Assembly: GCA_036500765.1 (NCBI GenBank)
Contig: DASYBM010000004.1
Span: forward strand, 558,001 to 622,000
Reading direction: 5' to 3'
Origin: Candidatus Sulfotelmatobacter sp.
GTDB lineage: Bacteria > Acidobacteriota > Terriglobia > Terriglobales > Acidobacteriaceae
DNA: 64,000 nucleotides
Positions within the stretch are counted from its first letter, which is position 1. Every line of letters begins with the position of its first letter. The notes under the pieces are model-generated. The model did no database searches. It was given only the letters and a program-made list of their open reading frames with translations, and was not told the origin of the DNA. The position numbers were made by a program, and so were the translations under genes. This document shows positions 7,498 through 16,425 of the stretch, in pieces.

Positions 7498-8648
7498 GTG
7501 GACCAATTCCAACAAACACGCCGGGGGGGGGGCAGCCCGTGCAATCATCGCCGCTCTCTATCTCGCGGCGCTGGCCCTGGTTTCGATCCACCTCTATCGC
7601 ACCCCCATCTATGACATGGATTCGATCCAATACATGGGGAACGCACTATTAATGGAGCAGACCGACCCGGTCCAGATTCATCAGCGGGTGTATTCCGAAT
7701 TGCGCCGGTCGGTACCGAGGGGTGCGCTTGAGCAGTTGCTCGGAAACGAGGCCGGCGCTCCGCCAGATCAAAACCGATCACGGCAGGAACGCGCCACAAA
7801 CCCCTACGGCTTTGCCGAATTTCTTCCGCTGTTCGCAATTCGGCCGCTGTACAACCAAACCCTCTATTTCGTGAGCAAGACGGGGATCGGATTGGTAAGA
7901 TCCGGAATTCTGATTTCGGTTGGATCGTATTTCTTACTTGGCGTATTGCTCTTCGCCTGGGTCCGCGACTATACAACGCCGCTGCTCAGTCTTTTGATCT
8001 GCCTCTTGAGCATGATGAGTCCCCCGCTGACCGCCCTGGGCCGAGACACGACGTCCGATGCCCTTGCCAGCCTGGTCGCGTTTGCCGCCTTGTACCTCCT
8101 CTTCGAGAAGCGATTACTGCTCCCCGGCATCGTCCTGCTTCTGTCATCGATTTACTTCCGCACGGACTTCATCGTTTTGGCGGGCCCGGCCATCCTGATC
8201 TGCTGGCTAGAGCGCCGCATACAATTTTGGCAAGCGGCGGTGCTCTCGATACTCGCGGTCGCCTCCGTGTTATGCATTGACCATTTCGCCGGGGATTACG
8301 GCATCAAAATGCTCTACTATCGCAATTTTGTCGGGACGCCGGTCGCGCCGGCAGAAATGGCCGTTCAGTTCTCAGCGCGGAACTACCTTGCCGCGTTCCG
8401 TTCAGGAATTACGAAGGTTTCGGAAAGCTTCTTCCTGCCTTTCCTGCTGCTCGGGACTATTGGGCTGAGATCGAGGCGGTCTCTGCCCCTGCTGGGAGTC
8501 GGCGGCCTACGTCGCGCTTCATTTCCTCATCTTGCCCAACTGGCAAGAGAGGTGGTTCGCGGTCTTTTATCTGTCCGCGGTCATAGCTGCGGTGTCGCTC
8601 AGAAAACTGCAAAAGAATGACGCGACTGCTGCTTGCGCACGGCCGTAA
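7498..8648 (+). pseudogene. Polytopic membrane protein (possible GT-C glycosyltransferase), two frame breaks
   Basis: The central frame (7616-8490) encodes several membrane helices (SVGSYFLLGVLLFAWV, LLSLLICLLSMM, VLSILAVASVLCI). Protein-like sequence continues in other frames on both sides. Upstream, the same frame as 7616 gives a hydrophobic helix (IIAALYLAALALVSIHLY) but no start codon; the only start, GTG 7498, is out of frame because of a ten-G tract at 7523-7532. Nine or twelve G would restore it. Downstream, after GGG at 8494-8496, a +1 shift gives AAYVALHFLILPNWQERW and a hydrophobic end to the TAA at 8646-8648. The layout resembles integral-membrane glycosyltransferases; the exact family is unknown. 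The breaks could be real, phase-variable or sequencing errors. Confidence 0.6.
7523..7532. repeat. Ten-G homopolymer at the 5' end of a membrane-protein gene
   Basis: Ten consecutive G between the GTG at 7498 and the first membrane helix. With nine or twelve G the GTG frame runs into the helix frame; with ten it does not. Such tracts are prone to slipped-strand mispairing and to sequencing error. Confidence 0.85.
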
Positions 8649-8683
8649 GCTGCTGGTGGTACTGCAATATCGAAATCTGGCGG

Positions 8684-8721
8684 CGCGACTAAGTTCATGA
8701 AACAACAGAATTAAATTAATC
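8684..8721. repeat. Left direct repeat flanking a methyltransferase gene
   Basis: This 38-base sequence starting CGCGACTAAGTTCATGAAA is repeated with few changes at 9689-9727. Conserved blocks are CGCGACTAAGTT, ATGAAA and AATTAAAT. It is AT-rich compared with the surroundings. Confidence 0.7.
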
Positions 8722-8877
8722 CCCACAGATTCTCTGAGGGCGTCGCATTGGAGTAATCAGGGGTGGCTTTGGCAAGATGGATTTTCAACAGGCACCCCCT
8801 GGTGTCCAGAGTTTGAATACTATAAATTCGAGTGAATTCACCGCAGTAATTGATACCAGGGAGGATCTCTTTAGGGA

Positions 8878-9585
8878 ATGCGCGACCTTCATCTTCTTGC
8901 TGGGCGGGGTCCCTATAAAGGAATTACCGAGTTCGTGAATCGCCGAATCTTCAACGAGCTCGGATTTGGTTCAGAAGACCGTTTTGTAGACATAGGATGC
9001 GGACACGGGCTGCTGTTGCAGTTAGCTATCGAAAGCGGGATTAAAACCGCCATCGGTCTGAACGCCACCGAAGAGGAAGTTCGCCCGTTACTCGCCCTGG
9101 GCCTTGATGTAAGGGTGGGTCGTACCGATTTGATTCCCTTGCCGGATTGCTCTGCGTCGGTTGTAGTTTGCAATTCCGTACTGCTGCTCGTTCCAGAAGA
9201 TAAGATGGCGAAAAGTTTGCGCGAAATAGCAAGAGTTTGTGAGCCGGGCGCACGCGTATGGCTTGGCGAGATACCTCGGATTCCGGAGATTACGAGCGTT
9301 CCCAGGCATGAGAGCATCCCGGAGATGCTCTGGTGGATACTCCGTAAGCGGGGCATTCGAAGCTTCGTTGGTATGTGCCGCCGCCTTCTGACCGGCGATC
9401 AGCGAGGTCCAGTTCTGGTGAATGACTGGGCGGCAATATTCTTCGCGGCGCCGGAAACCTTTATCAAGATGGCTGAACAAGCCGGTCTTCGGGTAGAGCG
9501 CCACTTTCCACATCAATCATTGGACCAGGGCGGGCGCCAATATTCCTCGGCAACCCGGCACGATTATCTTTTTCGTAGGGAATAA
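8878..9585 (+). CDS. SAM-dependent class I methyltransferase
   Basis: A 235-residue Rossmann-type methyltransferase. Motif I is FVDIGCGHGLLLQLA (about 37-51), which binds S-adenosylmethionine. The acidic position after beta-2 is replaced by GLNATEEE. Motif post-I/II is LPDCSASVVVCNSVLLLV, followed by EPGARVWLGEIPRI. A C-terminal cap segment is present. The substrate is unknown. The gene is isolated, is lower in GC than its neighbours, and is bracketed by two imperfect direct repeats (8684-8721 and 9689-9727), suggesting a transferred cassette. It may modify a surface glycan if linked with the broken membrane gene upstream, but that is a guess. Confidence 0.85.
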   Translation: MRDLHLLAGRGPYKGITEFVNRRIFNELGFGSEDRFVDIGCGHGLLLQLAIESGIKTAIGLNATEEEVRPLLALGLDVRVGRTDLIPLPDCSASVVVCNSVLLLVPEDKMAKSLREIARVCEPGARVWLGEIPRIPEITSVPRHESIPEMLWWILRKRGIRSFVGMCRRLLTGDQRGPVLVNDWAAIFFAAPETFIKMAEQAGLRVERHFPHQSLDQGGRQYSSATRHDYLFRRE

Positions 9586-9688
9586 TTTTGGTGTCGCGAA
9601 TCGCCGATAGCGCGAACATGTGACAAAGTGCGGGCGACCAGCGCTTGACCTGAGCGACTTGGCGATTGGGAAGAACCGAACTCTCGTG

Positions 9689-9727
9689 CGCGACTAAGTT
9701 TATGAAAGCAATACAATTAAATGAATC
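9689..9727. repeat. Right direct repeat flanking the methyltransferase gene
   Basis: A 39-base near copy of 8684-8721 in the same orientation, about 1 kb away: CGCGACTAAGTTTATGAAA, one extra G, then an AATTAAATGAATC end. Together the copies bracket the methyltransferase gene. Confidence 0.7.
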
Positions 9728-9815
9728 GTCGAGGCACGAATTCCATCTCATACAGATAATACTTTGGTAACTCTGCTTGAGACCCAATGTAATACTCCGT
9801 TAACAGGAATCGGTT

Positions 9816-10154
9816 ATGATTGTAGTGGTGGCAGAGGCACAAGAAAATAGATCGCAGATGACGGATCGAGGATTTGCAGTGGACATCGAAACCCGCAGAA
9901 AAAAGCAACAAACGCTCATGGTCAACCTGGTGGAGCGAAAGGTCCGGTCACGGGCCAAGCAGATCTATGAAACGCGTGGGCAGGGGGACGGCCAAGAGTT
10001 GCAGGATTGGTTCCAAGCTGAGTCGGAAGTGCTTGGAAACAGTATCCTTGCGCCTTTGTATAAGCGCATGCGAACGGGGCAGGAAACAGTCGTGAACGAG
10101 ACCCAGGCCTCAGATCTTTCCTCGCAGGACGACGCCTGCGAGGTTTCCGCGTAA
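9816..10154 (+). CDS. DUF2934 domain protein
   Basis: A 112-residue protein with a central DUF2934-type segment: RAKQIYETRG, then DGQELQDWFQAESEV at about residues 48-73. This short helical module is common in acidobacterial and proteobacterial proteins of unknown role. The flanks are charged and probably disordered. AGGA lies seven bases before the ATG. It converges with the DHS-like gene only 40 bases away. No function can be assigned. Confidence 0.75.
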   Translation: MIVVVAEAQENRSQMTDRGFAVDIETRRKKQQTLMVNLVERKVRSRAKQIYETRGQGDGQELQDWFQAESEVLGNSILAPLYKRMRTGQETVVNETQASDLSSQDDACEVSA

Positions 10155-10194
10155 GTGCTCTCTTGGTCTTCTACAGAAGCGGTCTGCATCAAGT

Positions 10195-11355
10195 CTACTT
10201 CCGCTTTGCCAGCTCCCTCTTCCCTTTTCTCGATCCCTTGTGGGCTTTGTCGAGACGTTCAATCACCGCGGCTACGATGATGGGCAGGCCGACAGTGGCG
10301 TCGACGAACACTTCTCCGAACCTTCCGCCTTCTGACGGCGGGACGAACTTGCCCCAGGAAATCGCCTCGCTGTAAGGGCTTCCTGACAATCCGCCCCAGT
10401 GAACTGGCTCAGGACAGATTCTGAGGCCATAGTGATAGCGTTTCAAGGGCACGTTCTCGCCGAGCCGCCTGTGCCGTAATTCACAGAAGGGACCAAACTG
10501 CTGCGACCAGTTGCGTGGAACGCCGCCCCCAATCGTGAAAATTCCCAGCTTCTTTTGCCGCAGCAGCGTCGCTGCAAAATGCTCCAGATCCTCAAAGGGA
10601 TCGAAGCGAATCTTGTGCCGGCCCGTGGACTCGCGCAGACGATTGTTCAACGCGGTATCGAGACCAAGTTCGGAGTCACTGAAGGCAGGCACGAACACTG
10701 GTACACCCTGCTCATAAGCCGATTTCAGAATTCCGCGCTGGTCCTTGTCGCGGTTCGCCAGATACGCGCCGATGGCATGATTCAGCTTGTAGGAGCACAT
10801 GATTTCATTGTGGTCCCAGGCCTCCAGTACGGCCGACATGACTTCCTCAACGTCATCCAGATTCTGCTCGGGTTCCAGCGTATCGTAGACGCGGTTGTAG
10901 CCTTGCTCGTAGAGTTCTTCGTCTGAGACATCGGGATTGGCGCGGAAATGCGACCGGCCCGTGGCCTCGACCAGACCGTGAGCCATGAGCGCGCCGGTCG
11001 AGACGATGGCATTCACGATGCCGCGGTCGATCAACTCGGTGACAATGAGTCCCTGCTTGGCCACCGTCATCGCGCCAGCCAGCGTCATCACGATAAAGGC
11101 ATCTTCGTCGAGCGCCATGGCTTCGAGCACATCGGCAGCCTCGCCGAGTTGGCGTCCAGTAAAGGCCGTCTTCGACATCGCTCGCACCAGGCCGTCGATC
11201 GAGGCGATCTTGCCAAGATCGAGCGGCTCCAGCGGGATCAATCGGTCTTCGATGGGATTGTGCAGGCTGCGGTCTTTGCCTTCGCCGCCCGCGGCATGTC
11301 CCTGCGACGGATGCGATTGGTCCTTCGTGTTGTTGGGATGATTCCCTGGTTTCAC
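10195..11355 (-). CDS. Deoxyhypusine synthase-like protein (possible homospermidine synthase)
   Basis: A 386-residue member of the DHS fold, started at a GTG with GGAGG six bases upstream. It has TLAGAMTVAKQGLIVTELIDRG and IVSTGALMAHGLVEATG (NAD-binding half), FTIGGGVPRNWSQQFGP, and EAISWGKFVPP with Lys336 at the position of the catalytic Lys of eukaryotic DHS. Bacteria have no eIF5A, so a protein target for true deoxyhypusine synthesis is not expected. Bacterial homologues of this family transfer an aminobutyl group from spermidine to small amines, such as putrescine to give homospermidine. The nearby putrescine genes fit a polyamine role. The exact reaction is inferred. Confidence 0.8.
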   Translation of the reverse strand: MKPGNHPNNTKDQSHPSQGHAAGGEGKDRSLHNPIEDRLIPLEPLDLGKIASIDGLVRAMSKTAFTGRQLGEAADVLEAMALDEDAFIVMTLAGAMTVAKQGLIVTELIDRGIVNAIVSTGALMAHGLVEATGRSHFRANPDVSDEELYEQGYNRVYDTLEPEQNLDDVEEVMSAVLEAWDHNEIMCSYKLNHAIGAYLANRDKDQRGILKSAYEQGVPVFVPAFSDSELGLDTALNNRLRESTGRHKIRFDPFEDLEHFAATLLRQKKLGIFTIGGGVPRNWSQQFGPFCELRHRRLGENVPLKRYHYGLRICPEPVHWGGLSGSPYSEAISWGKFVPPSEGGRFGEVFVDATVGLPIIVAAVIERLDKAHKGSRKGKRELAKRK

Positions 11356-11462
11356 CGCGAACCTCCAAGTGGGCCGTTATTATTTCCGACTCACTACTCT
11401 ACAAGAAGAGATAGCTTGGTGCCACGGGCACAACTTCCGAAGTAAGAAAATACAAAATCTTG

Positions 11463-11530
11463 AATCACGAAGACACGAAGAAAGGCCCGATCCTCCAGAC
11501 ATTCGTCTTACTTCATGTCCTTCGTGGTTT
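11463..11530. repeat. Imperfect inverted repeat (CACGAAG type)
   Basis: AATCACGAAGACACGAAG (11463-11480) and CTTCATGTCCTTCGTGGTTT (11511-11530) are imperfect reverse complements about 30 bases apart. This is an intergenic repeat type, not coding. Confidence 0.5.
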
Positions 11531-11551
11531 CAGATTTTGATCTTCTGAGAA

Positions 11552-11582
11552 AAAGCCCGGACCCACTCGGGGTCCGGGCTTT
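11552..11582 (-). terminator. Rho-independent terminator of the S53 peptidase gene
   Basis: GCCCGGACCC (11555-11564) pairs perfectly with GGGTCCGGGC (11570-11579) around a five-base loop. An AAA/TTT extension brackets the stem and a T run follows in minus-strand reading. It lies 48 bases after the stop of the peptidase gene. Confidence 0.9.
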
Positions 11583-11629
11583 CAGCGCTCGGTACGGAAA
11601 GCAGAGAACGGCGAAACCTTCCGCTGAGA

Positions 11630-13612
11630 CTAGTTGATGGTGACGGTAACTGTTGCGGTGTGCGTGTTGCCGCCACCGGTTCCGGTTATCGTGATGGTGC
11701 GAGTGCCGGTCTTGGCCGTCGGCGCCACCTTGACTTGCATGCCTGCCACGCCCGATCCCGGCGCTGCAATGGTGCTGGGGTTGAACGCCACAAGTACGCC
11801 TGCCCCTTGCCCGGTCGCCGTCAACGCAATCGCCGAATCAAAGCCGCCGGAGACGGCGGTGGTGATTCTGGATTTACCGCTGGAGCCCCGTGCCACGCTA
11901 ATCGCTGTGGGTGCTGCCGTGATAGTGAAGTCGCCCGCATTGACTGGCGCCAGCGCGTCGATCAGAGCCTGGCCGGTCGGGCTGCCCCATCCGGTTACGA
12001 GATCGAAGCCGACGGTAGCCGAAAAGCCGTTGCTGCCACTGGTGATGTCATGGAAATCAGTGTTGTAGCTCGAGCTCAAGCCAAGAGTGTAAAGGGCCGG
12101 GTTGACGAAGCCGAGCGTGGGTTGTCCATTCGCCACGGCCTGTTGATTGACGAGAGCCAGGAAGCCCGCCCACATGGGTGTGGCAAAGCTGGTTCCACCG
12201 TAGTTGTTGGCCGTGCAACTGGTTTGGTCGGCGCAAACGTAGAATGAGAAATCCGAGTTGGCCGAGATGTCCGGTCCGTTCCGCAGTGTTTGTGAACACT
12301 TGGTACAACCGGCCGCCGTGGCTACCTGCCAGGAGGGAATGGAGATGCTGTCGGTCGAAATACCGCCACCGCTATCCGACCAGCCCGTCTCCGAGGCCCA
12401 TGCGCCGCCGGCACCCGTGGTTTTTAAAGAGGTTCCACCCACGGAAGTAACGAGGCCGTCGTCTGAGGGCCACACAAAGCCGCCCGTCGCCCATTTGCCA
12501 TTGTCGCCAGCCGCATTGAAGAAGTTCTGACCCTGCGTCGCGAACTCCTGGAAGAAGGGCTCGTCGGTGCTGGCGTCAGCTGGTCTCCACAACCACGAAG
12601 CGCTCAACTGAGCGTTCAGTGGACTTGCAGTAGCCATGGCGTTAAGAATGCCGGCATCGTCGAGGGTTTGTCCCGACAAGCCGCCCTTTCCAATGTACAT
12701 CACGAGGCTGGAAAGACCGGGAGCCATGCCGATCGCCTGGGTCATGTCCAGAGTCTGTTCGGTGTCATCACAGCCGGACTTCTCCGTGCAGCTGGTGCTC
12801 TGGCCGTCCACAGATAGAAGGGTGATCGGCACGTTGTTGGTTTGGCCGACGTTCGTGAAGTACGTCGTCAGGTCAACCAGGTCGGTTCCAACGAACTCGA
12901 ACAGGCCCAGTGACTGGCCGGCGCCAGTGAGAGTCCCGTCAGTGTAGTAGGCTGCCCGCATATCGCTGCCGCAGAATGATTTCGAAGGGCAGGAACCGGT
13001 GGTGGCTCCAGACCTCACACCCGGATCGTTGGCATCGCGGCGAACCAATGCAGGCTTTGGAATCGAATAGTTGTCCAGGCCGCCAATGCTCCACAGGCGG
13101 ACCGACAAGTCCGGAGTGGGTTCGCGGTCAGGAGCAAAGAAAGTGCGGTGTTCGGTTGGATGCTGGTAGATACCGAAATTTACGTGCAGGGCCTTCTCAA
13201 TGTTTTCCACCGAACCGCTGACCGGCAGGATCATCCGATTGCGGGACGTGGCCTTGATCTGGAGCCCGTTGGCTCGCGCGAAAGCCTTCACGGCTTCATA
13301 ATCTTCGCGGCTGGGACCGTATTTTTCTGTGAACTGATCGACAGTGAGGAACTGGCGGTACGATGGGCTGGAAGGATCGTAAAGGTCCTTCAAAAAGTTT
13401 TCCAATTCGGCTTGGTTCTGATGCTGAAGAACGAGAACGATGCGCAGGGACTGGGTTGCGGGCAGGCGGCCTACCATGGGCGCAAGCCCGCTGGTGACCT
13501 CTTGCCGCGTGTGACGCGTCATTAGGGTCGGTGATTGCGCCTGACAGACCATACTTACGATCGATACAAGCGCAACGAGGGTCAGCAACGATGGACCGGA
13601 TCTACGTAGCAT
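11630..13612 (-). CDS. Secreted S53 (sedolisin/kumamolisin-type) serine-carboxyl peptidase
   Basis: A 660-residue acid-type endopeptidase. It has a signal peptide (about 1-26), a pro-kumamolisin activation domain (about 30-185: LYDPSSPSYRQFLT, FTEKYGPS), then the catalytic domain. The catalytic triad is visible as Glu285 and Asp289 in CDDTEQTLDM and Ser475 in GGTSFATPMW. Asp370 in AAGDNG is the oxyanion Asp. DFHDITSGSNG and VTGWGSPTG near 518-545 form the calcium site. An Ig/bacterial-type beta-sandwich of about 100 residues forms the C-terminus. It would act outside the cell on proteins at low pH. A Shine-Dalgarno (AAGGAG) precedes the ATG, and a strong terminator follows at 11552. Confidence 0.95.
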   Translation of the reverse strand: MLRRSGPSLLTLVALVSIVSMVCQAQSPTLMTRHTRQEVTSGLAPMVGRLPATQSLRIVLVLQHQNQAELENFLKDLYDPSSPSYRQFLTVDQFTEKYGPSREDYEAVKAFARANGLQIKATSRNRMILPVSGSVENIEKALHVNFGIYQHPTEHRTFFAPDREPTPDLSVRLWSIGGLDNYSIPKPALVRRDANDPGVRSGATTGSCPSKSFCGSDMRAAYYTDGTLTGAGQSLGLFEFVGTDLVDLTTYFTNVGQTNNVPITLLSVDGQSTSCTEKSGCDDTEQTLDMTQAIGMAPGLSSLVMYIGKGGLSGQTLDDAGILNAMATASPLNAQLSASWLWRPADASTDEPFFQEFATQGQNFFNAAGDNGKWATGGFVWPSDDGLVTSVGGTSLKTTGAGGAWASETGWSDSGGGISTDSISIPSWQVATAAGCTKCSQTLRNGPDISANSDFSFYVCADQTSCTANNYGGTSFATPMWAGFLALVNQQAVANGQPTLGFVNPALYTLGLSSSYNTDFHDITSGSNGFSATVGFDLVTGWGSPTGQALIDALAPVNAGDFTITAAPTAISVARGSSGKSRITTAVSGGFDSAIALTATGQGAGVLVAFNPSTIAAPGSGVAGMQVKVAPTAKTGTRTITITGTGGGNTHTATVTVTIN

Positions 13613-13933
13613 GTTTCTCCTTGGAATTTTTTGGTGTCAGTGATTTATCGTTTCGTTGACGGCTGGCGGCAGGTTCCTACCGTAACCCCCTACTCCCGCC
13701 CTGGGTGTCAGCCGGTGATCAAGAGTGGAATCTTGCTTCTCGCTTATCGCTTCAAGCGAGGGCACGAGTGTACACCCATAACCTCCGATGCAACGCGTGT
13801 AATTTTTGTAAACATTTGTGCAAGCGGCTTCGTGCACAAACATTGCAGAAAGTTGCGCACCCTCGAGCCGTGCGAGGCTTCCCGTTGATGGCTGAGCTGC
13901 ATCTCCGGCGCAGCATCGCGTTACACTGCGGTC
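13613..13933. other. Intergenic gap between divergent genes
   Basis: A 321-base stretch between the divergent peptidase and HEAT-repeat genes. It should hold both promoters. I see no RNA gene, repeat or convincing small reading frame in it. Confidence 0.5.
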
Positions 13934-14908
13934 ATGCCGGGCAAGCGCCAGTTTGAGCAACAACTGTCGAGTCTCGACGCGTTGCGTGAGCAGTCCGCGG
14001 ATGACCGTATTGATCCTCTGCGCAAAGCGCTGGCGCAACGCAACAACTTCATAGTCGCGAAGGCGGCCGATCTGGTGCGCGAATTCAAAATAGCGCAACT
14101 TCTGCCGGAACTTGAGAGCGCTTTCGCCCGGTTCTTTGACAATCCTGTAAAGACCGACCCGCAGTGCTGGGCTAAGAATGCCGTCAGCCGCACGCTGGCC
14201 GCTCTGGAACATCAGGAGGCGGAAGTTTTTCTTCGCGGCATGCGCCATATCCAGATGGAACCGGTGTGGGGCGGGCAATCGGATACGGCCGGAACTCTGC
14301 GTGCCATATGTGCGTTGGCGCTGGTGCAGTGCCGCAGTCTGAGCGAAGCGGACTTGCTCAAACACCTGCTTGACCTGATGGGCGACAAAGACAAGACCGT
14401 TCGAGTGGAGACGGCGCGGGCGATCGAGCAGGTTGGCTCCCGATCCGCGGCGCTGCTGCTGCGGTTACGGGCAGTGCTCGGAGCCGACGAGCCCGAAGTG
14501 CTGGGCGCCTGCTATGGAGGGATTTTGCGAATCGAGGGCGCGGGTGCGATTCCGTGGGTTCGTCGCTTCCTGGACGCAGGCGACGACAACTCTGCGGAAG
14601 CCGCGCTCGCCTTGGCTGGAACGCATTCCCCGGAGGCTTTCGAGGCGTTGCAGGAAGCATTGCCGAAGGCGCACGATCCGTGGTGGCGATCAGTATTGCT
14701 GTCGGCGATCTCGCTTACGCGCCAGGATGCGGCACTGGCGTTTCTGATGGAGTTGGTACGCGCTGACGCCCTCGACGCCGAGCCCGCGATCGAAGCCATC
14801 GTGCGGTCAATGCCATCCGAGGAGATTATTAAGGCGCTGCAAAAACTGGTTGCGGGCAACCCACGCCTGGCTCGCGCCTTTGCGGCGCAGCGGAGACAAT
14901 CGAAGTGA
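13934..14908 (+). CDS. HEAT-repeat protein
   Basis: A 324-residue all-helical protein built of HEAT-like units, for example ALAQRNNFIVAKAADLVREF near 35, LMGDKDKTVRVETARAIEQVG near 148, and ADEPEVLGACYGGILRIEG near 183. There is no signal peptide, so it is cytoplasmic. Such solenoids serve as binding scaffolds, and no catalytic residues are apparent. It precedes the agu genes by 109 bases containing a dispersed repeat, so co-transcription is possible but not shown. Confidence 0.75.
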   Translation: MPGKRQFEQQLSSLDALREQSADDRIDPLRKALAQRNNFIVAKAADLVREFKIAQLLPELESAFARFFDNPVKTDPQCWAKNAVSRTLAALEHQEAEVFLRGMRHIQMEPVWGGQSDTAGTLRAICALALVQCRSLSEADLLKHLLDLMGDKDKTVRVETARAIEQVGSRSAALLLRLRAVLGADEPEVLGACYGGILRIEGAGAIPWVRRFLDAGDDNSAEAALALAGTHSPEAFEALQEALPKAHDPWWRSVLLSAISLTRQDAALAFLMELVRADALDAEPAIEAIVRSMPSEEIIKALQKLVAGNPRLARAFAAQRRQSK

Positions 14909-14949
14909 TTGCCGGCGGCATCTTGCACGGGTGCAGTACGGTTCTGTTT

Positions 14950-14981
14950 AGCTGAAAGCTGGCGGCTGAGAGCAGACAGCT
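14950..14981. repeat. Dispersed repeat (AGCTGAAAGCTG family)
   Basis: An intergenic sequence related to 3655-3752 and 20006-20037, built of AGCTGA and GGCTGAGAGC words with an AGACAGCT end. It lies just before the ribosome site of aguB. Confidence 0.5.
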
Positions 14982-15017
14982 CCGCCTGCTATATTTGTTC
15001 GCGGAGGTCGGAAACGC

Positions 15018-15920
15018 GTGCCCCCTGAAAAGTTTCGCGTGGCGCTGGTGCAGATGTCGTGCGGGCCAGAGCCGGAACAGAATCTAGAGAAAGCGCTCGG
15101 CCGAGTCGCTGACGCAGCCGGCCGCGGGGCCCAAGTCGTGTGCCTGCCCGAGCTTTTTCAGACGCAGTACTTCTGCCAGCGTGAAGACCATTCGCTTTTC
15201 GATTTAGCCGAGCCGATCCCGGGGCCGAGTTCTGAGAAACTGTCTGCCGCGGCACGGGGTAATGGCGTGGTGCTGATTGCATCGCTCTTCGAGAAGCGGG
15301 CGGCCGGGGTCTATCACAACACGGCAGCGATTTTCGACCGCGACGGCTCGCTGCGCGGCCTTTATCGCAAGATGCATATTCCCGACGATCCCCTGTATTA
15401 CGAGAAGTTCTATTTCACGCCGGGGGATCTGGGATTCCGGGCGCTCGACACCAGCGCCGGACGACTGGGCACGCTGGTCTGCTGGGACCAGTGGTATCCC
15501 GAAGGCGCGCGGCTGACGGCATTGCAGGGCGCGCAGGTTTTGTTTTATCCCACTGCGATTGGATGGCATCCCGCGGAGAAAGCCGAATTTGGCGTGGCCC
15601 AGCATGATGCCTGGCGTACTATTCAGCGAGCTCACGCGATTGCCAACGGGGTTTATGTCGCGGTCGTGAACCGCGTTGGTTTTGAAACCGGCAATGTGCG
15701 CGGGAATTCGGCGCCCGGCCAGGGGCTTGAGTTCTGGGGCGGATCATTTTTCTGCGATCCCTTTGGGCGCGTGTTGGCGGAGGGCTCGCACGACCGCGAA
15801 GAGATCCTGGTCGGCGACGTTGATCTGAAAGCGCTGGAAGATATCCGGCGTAACTGGCCGTTCCTGCGCGACCGGCGGATTGACGCGTATGGCGGAATCG
15901 GGAGCCGGATGATCGATTGA
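15018..15920 (+). CDS. aguB: N-carbamoylputrescine amidohydrolase
   Basis: A 300-residue nitrilase-superfamily enzyme that hydrolyses N-carbamoylputrescine to putrescine, CO2 and ammonia. The catalytic triad is visible: Glu45 in LPELFQTQ, Lys118 in YRKMHIPDD and Cys155 in LVCWDQWYPE. QTQYFCQ, PLYYEKFYFTPG and AIGWHPAEK are typical of AguB rather than other nitrilases. A GTG start at 15018 is supported by GGAGG ten bases upstream. The stop nearly abuts a VOC-fold gene, and agmatine deiminase follows, so the three probably form one operon. Confidence 0.95.
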   Translation: MPPEKFRVALVQMSCGPEPEQNLEKALGRVADAAGRGAQVVCLPELFQTQYFCQREDHSLFDLAEPIPGPSSEKLSAAARGNGVVLIASLFEKRAAGVYHNTAAIFDRDGSLRGLYRKMHIPDDPLYYEKFYFTPGDLGFRALDTSAGRLGTLVCWDQWYPEGARLTALQGAQVLFYPTAIGWHPAEKAEFGVAQHDAWRTIQRAHAIANGVYVAVVNRVGFETGNVRGNSAPGQGLEFWGGSFFCDPFGRVLAEGSHDREEILVGDVDLKALEDIRRNWPFLRDRRIDAYGGIGSRMID

Positions 15921-15952
15921 CGCGAGAATCAGGCTATTCAGGAGCCCATGCC

Positions 15953-16372
15953 ATGACTCACGAAGCCGGTCGGACCATAACACGCCCTGTTCTCACTTCG
16001 ATCGCCGCACAATTATTCGTTGCCGACATCAAAGCGTCGTGCGATTTCTATACCGATAAGCTCGGCTTCACGGTCGACTTCGTCTATGGCGACCCGCCAT
16101 TCTATGGGCAGGTCACCCGCGACCACGCGCGGCTTGCTTTACGAGTGGTCGGGGAGTTCGTATTCGTCGGAGATATTCGAGAGCGCGAGCATCTGCTGTC
16201 CGCTTCACTCACGGTCGGTAGTGCGGACGAGATTAACCAACTTTTCTCGACTTACCAGGCGGCCGGAGTGCGCTTTCATCAGACCTTGAAGGAGGACACT
16301 TGGGGCGCCAGAACCTTCATCGTTGGGGACCTGGATGGAAACCTCATTCTCTTTGCCGGCCCGGCGGAATAA
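15953..16372 (+). CDS. VOC-superfamily (glyoxalase/bleomycin resistance-like) protein
   Basis: A 139-residue protein with the paired beta-alpha-beta-beta-beta VOC fold: AAQLFVADIKASCDFYTDKLGF at the start, ARLALRVVGEF in the middle and RTFIVGDLDGNLILFAGPAE at the end. It may bind a metal or a small molecule; the substrate is unknown. The ATG at 15953 is chosen because AGGAG lies eight bases upstream. A TTG at 15917 overlapping the aguB stop is the alternative. It sits between aguB and aguA, so a role near agmatine or putrescine metabolism is possible but not shown. Confidence 0.85.
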   Translation: MTHEAGRTITRPVLTSIAAQLFVADIKASCDFYTDKLGFTVDFVYGDPPFYGQVTRDHARLALRVVGEFVFVGDIREREHLLSASLTVGSADEINQLFSTYQAAGVRFHQTLKEDTWGARTFIVGDLDGNLILFAGPAE

Positions 16373-16425
16373 TGGACTCGTAGTTCAGCCTGATTCACGT
16401 CAACTCCAGAGGTGGTTGCGAAACT

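Noticed and set aside
8684-9727. Insertion sequence around the methyltransferase
   Set aside because: No transposase and no terminal inverted repeats. The flanking repeats are imperfect and direct, so only a cassette-like origin is suggested.
13637-14365. A 242-codon minus frame overlapping the start of the HEAT-repeat gene
   Set aside because: It crosses the divergent intergenic gap and overlaps a clear helical-repeat protein; composition is atypical.
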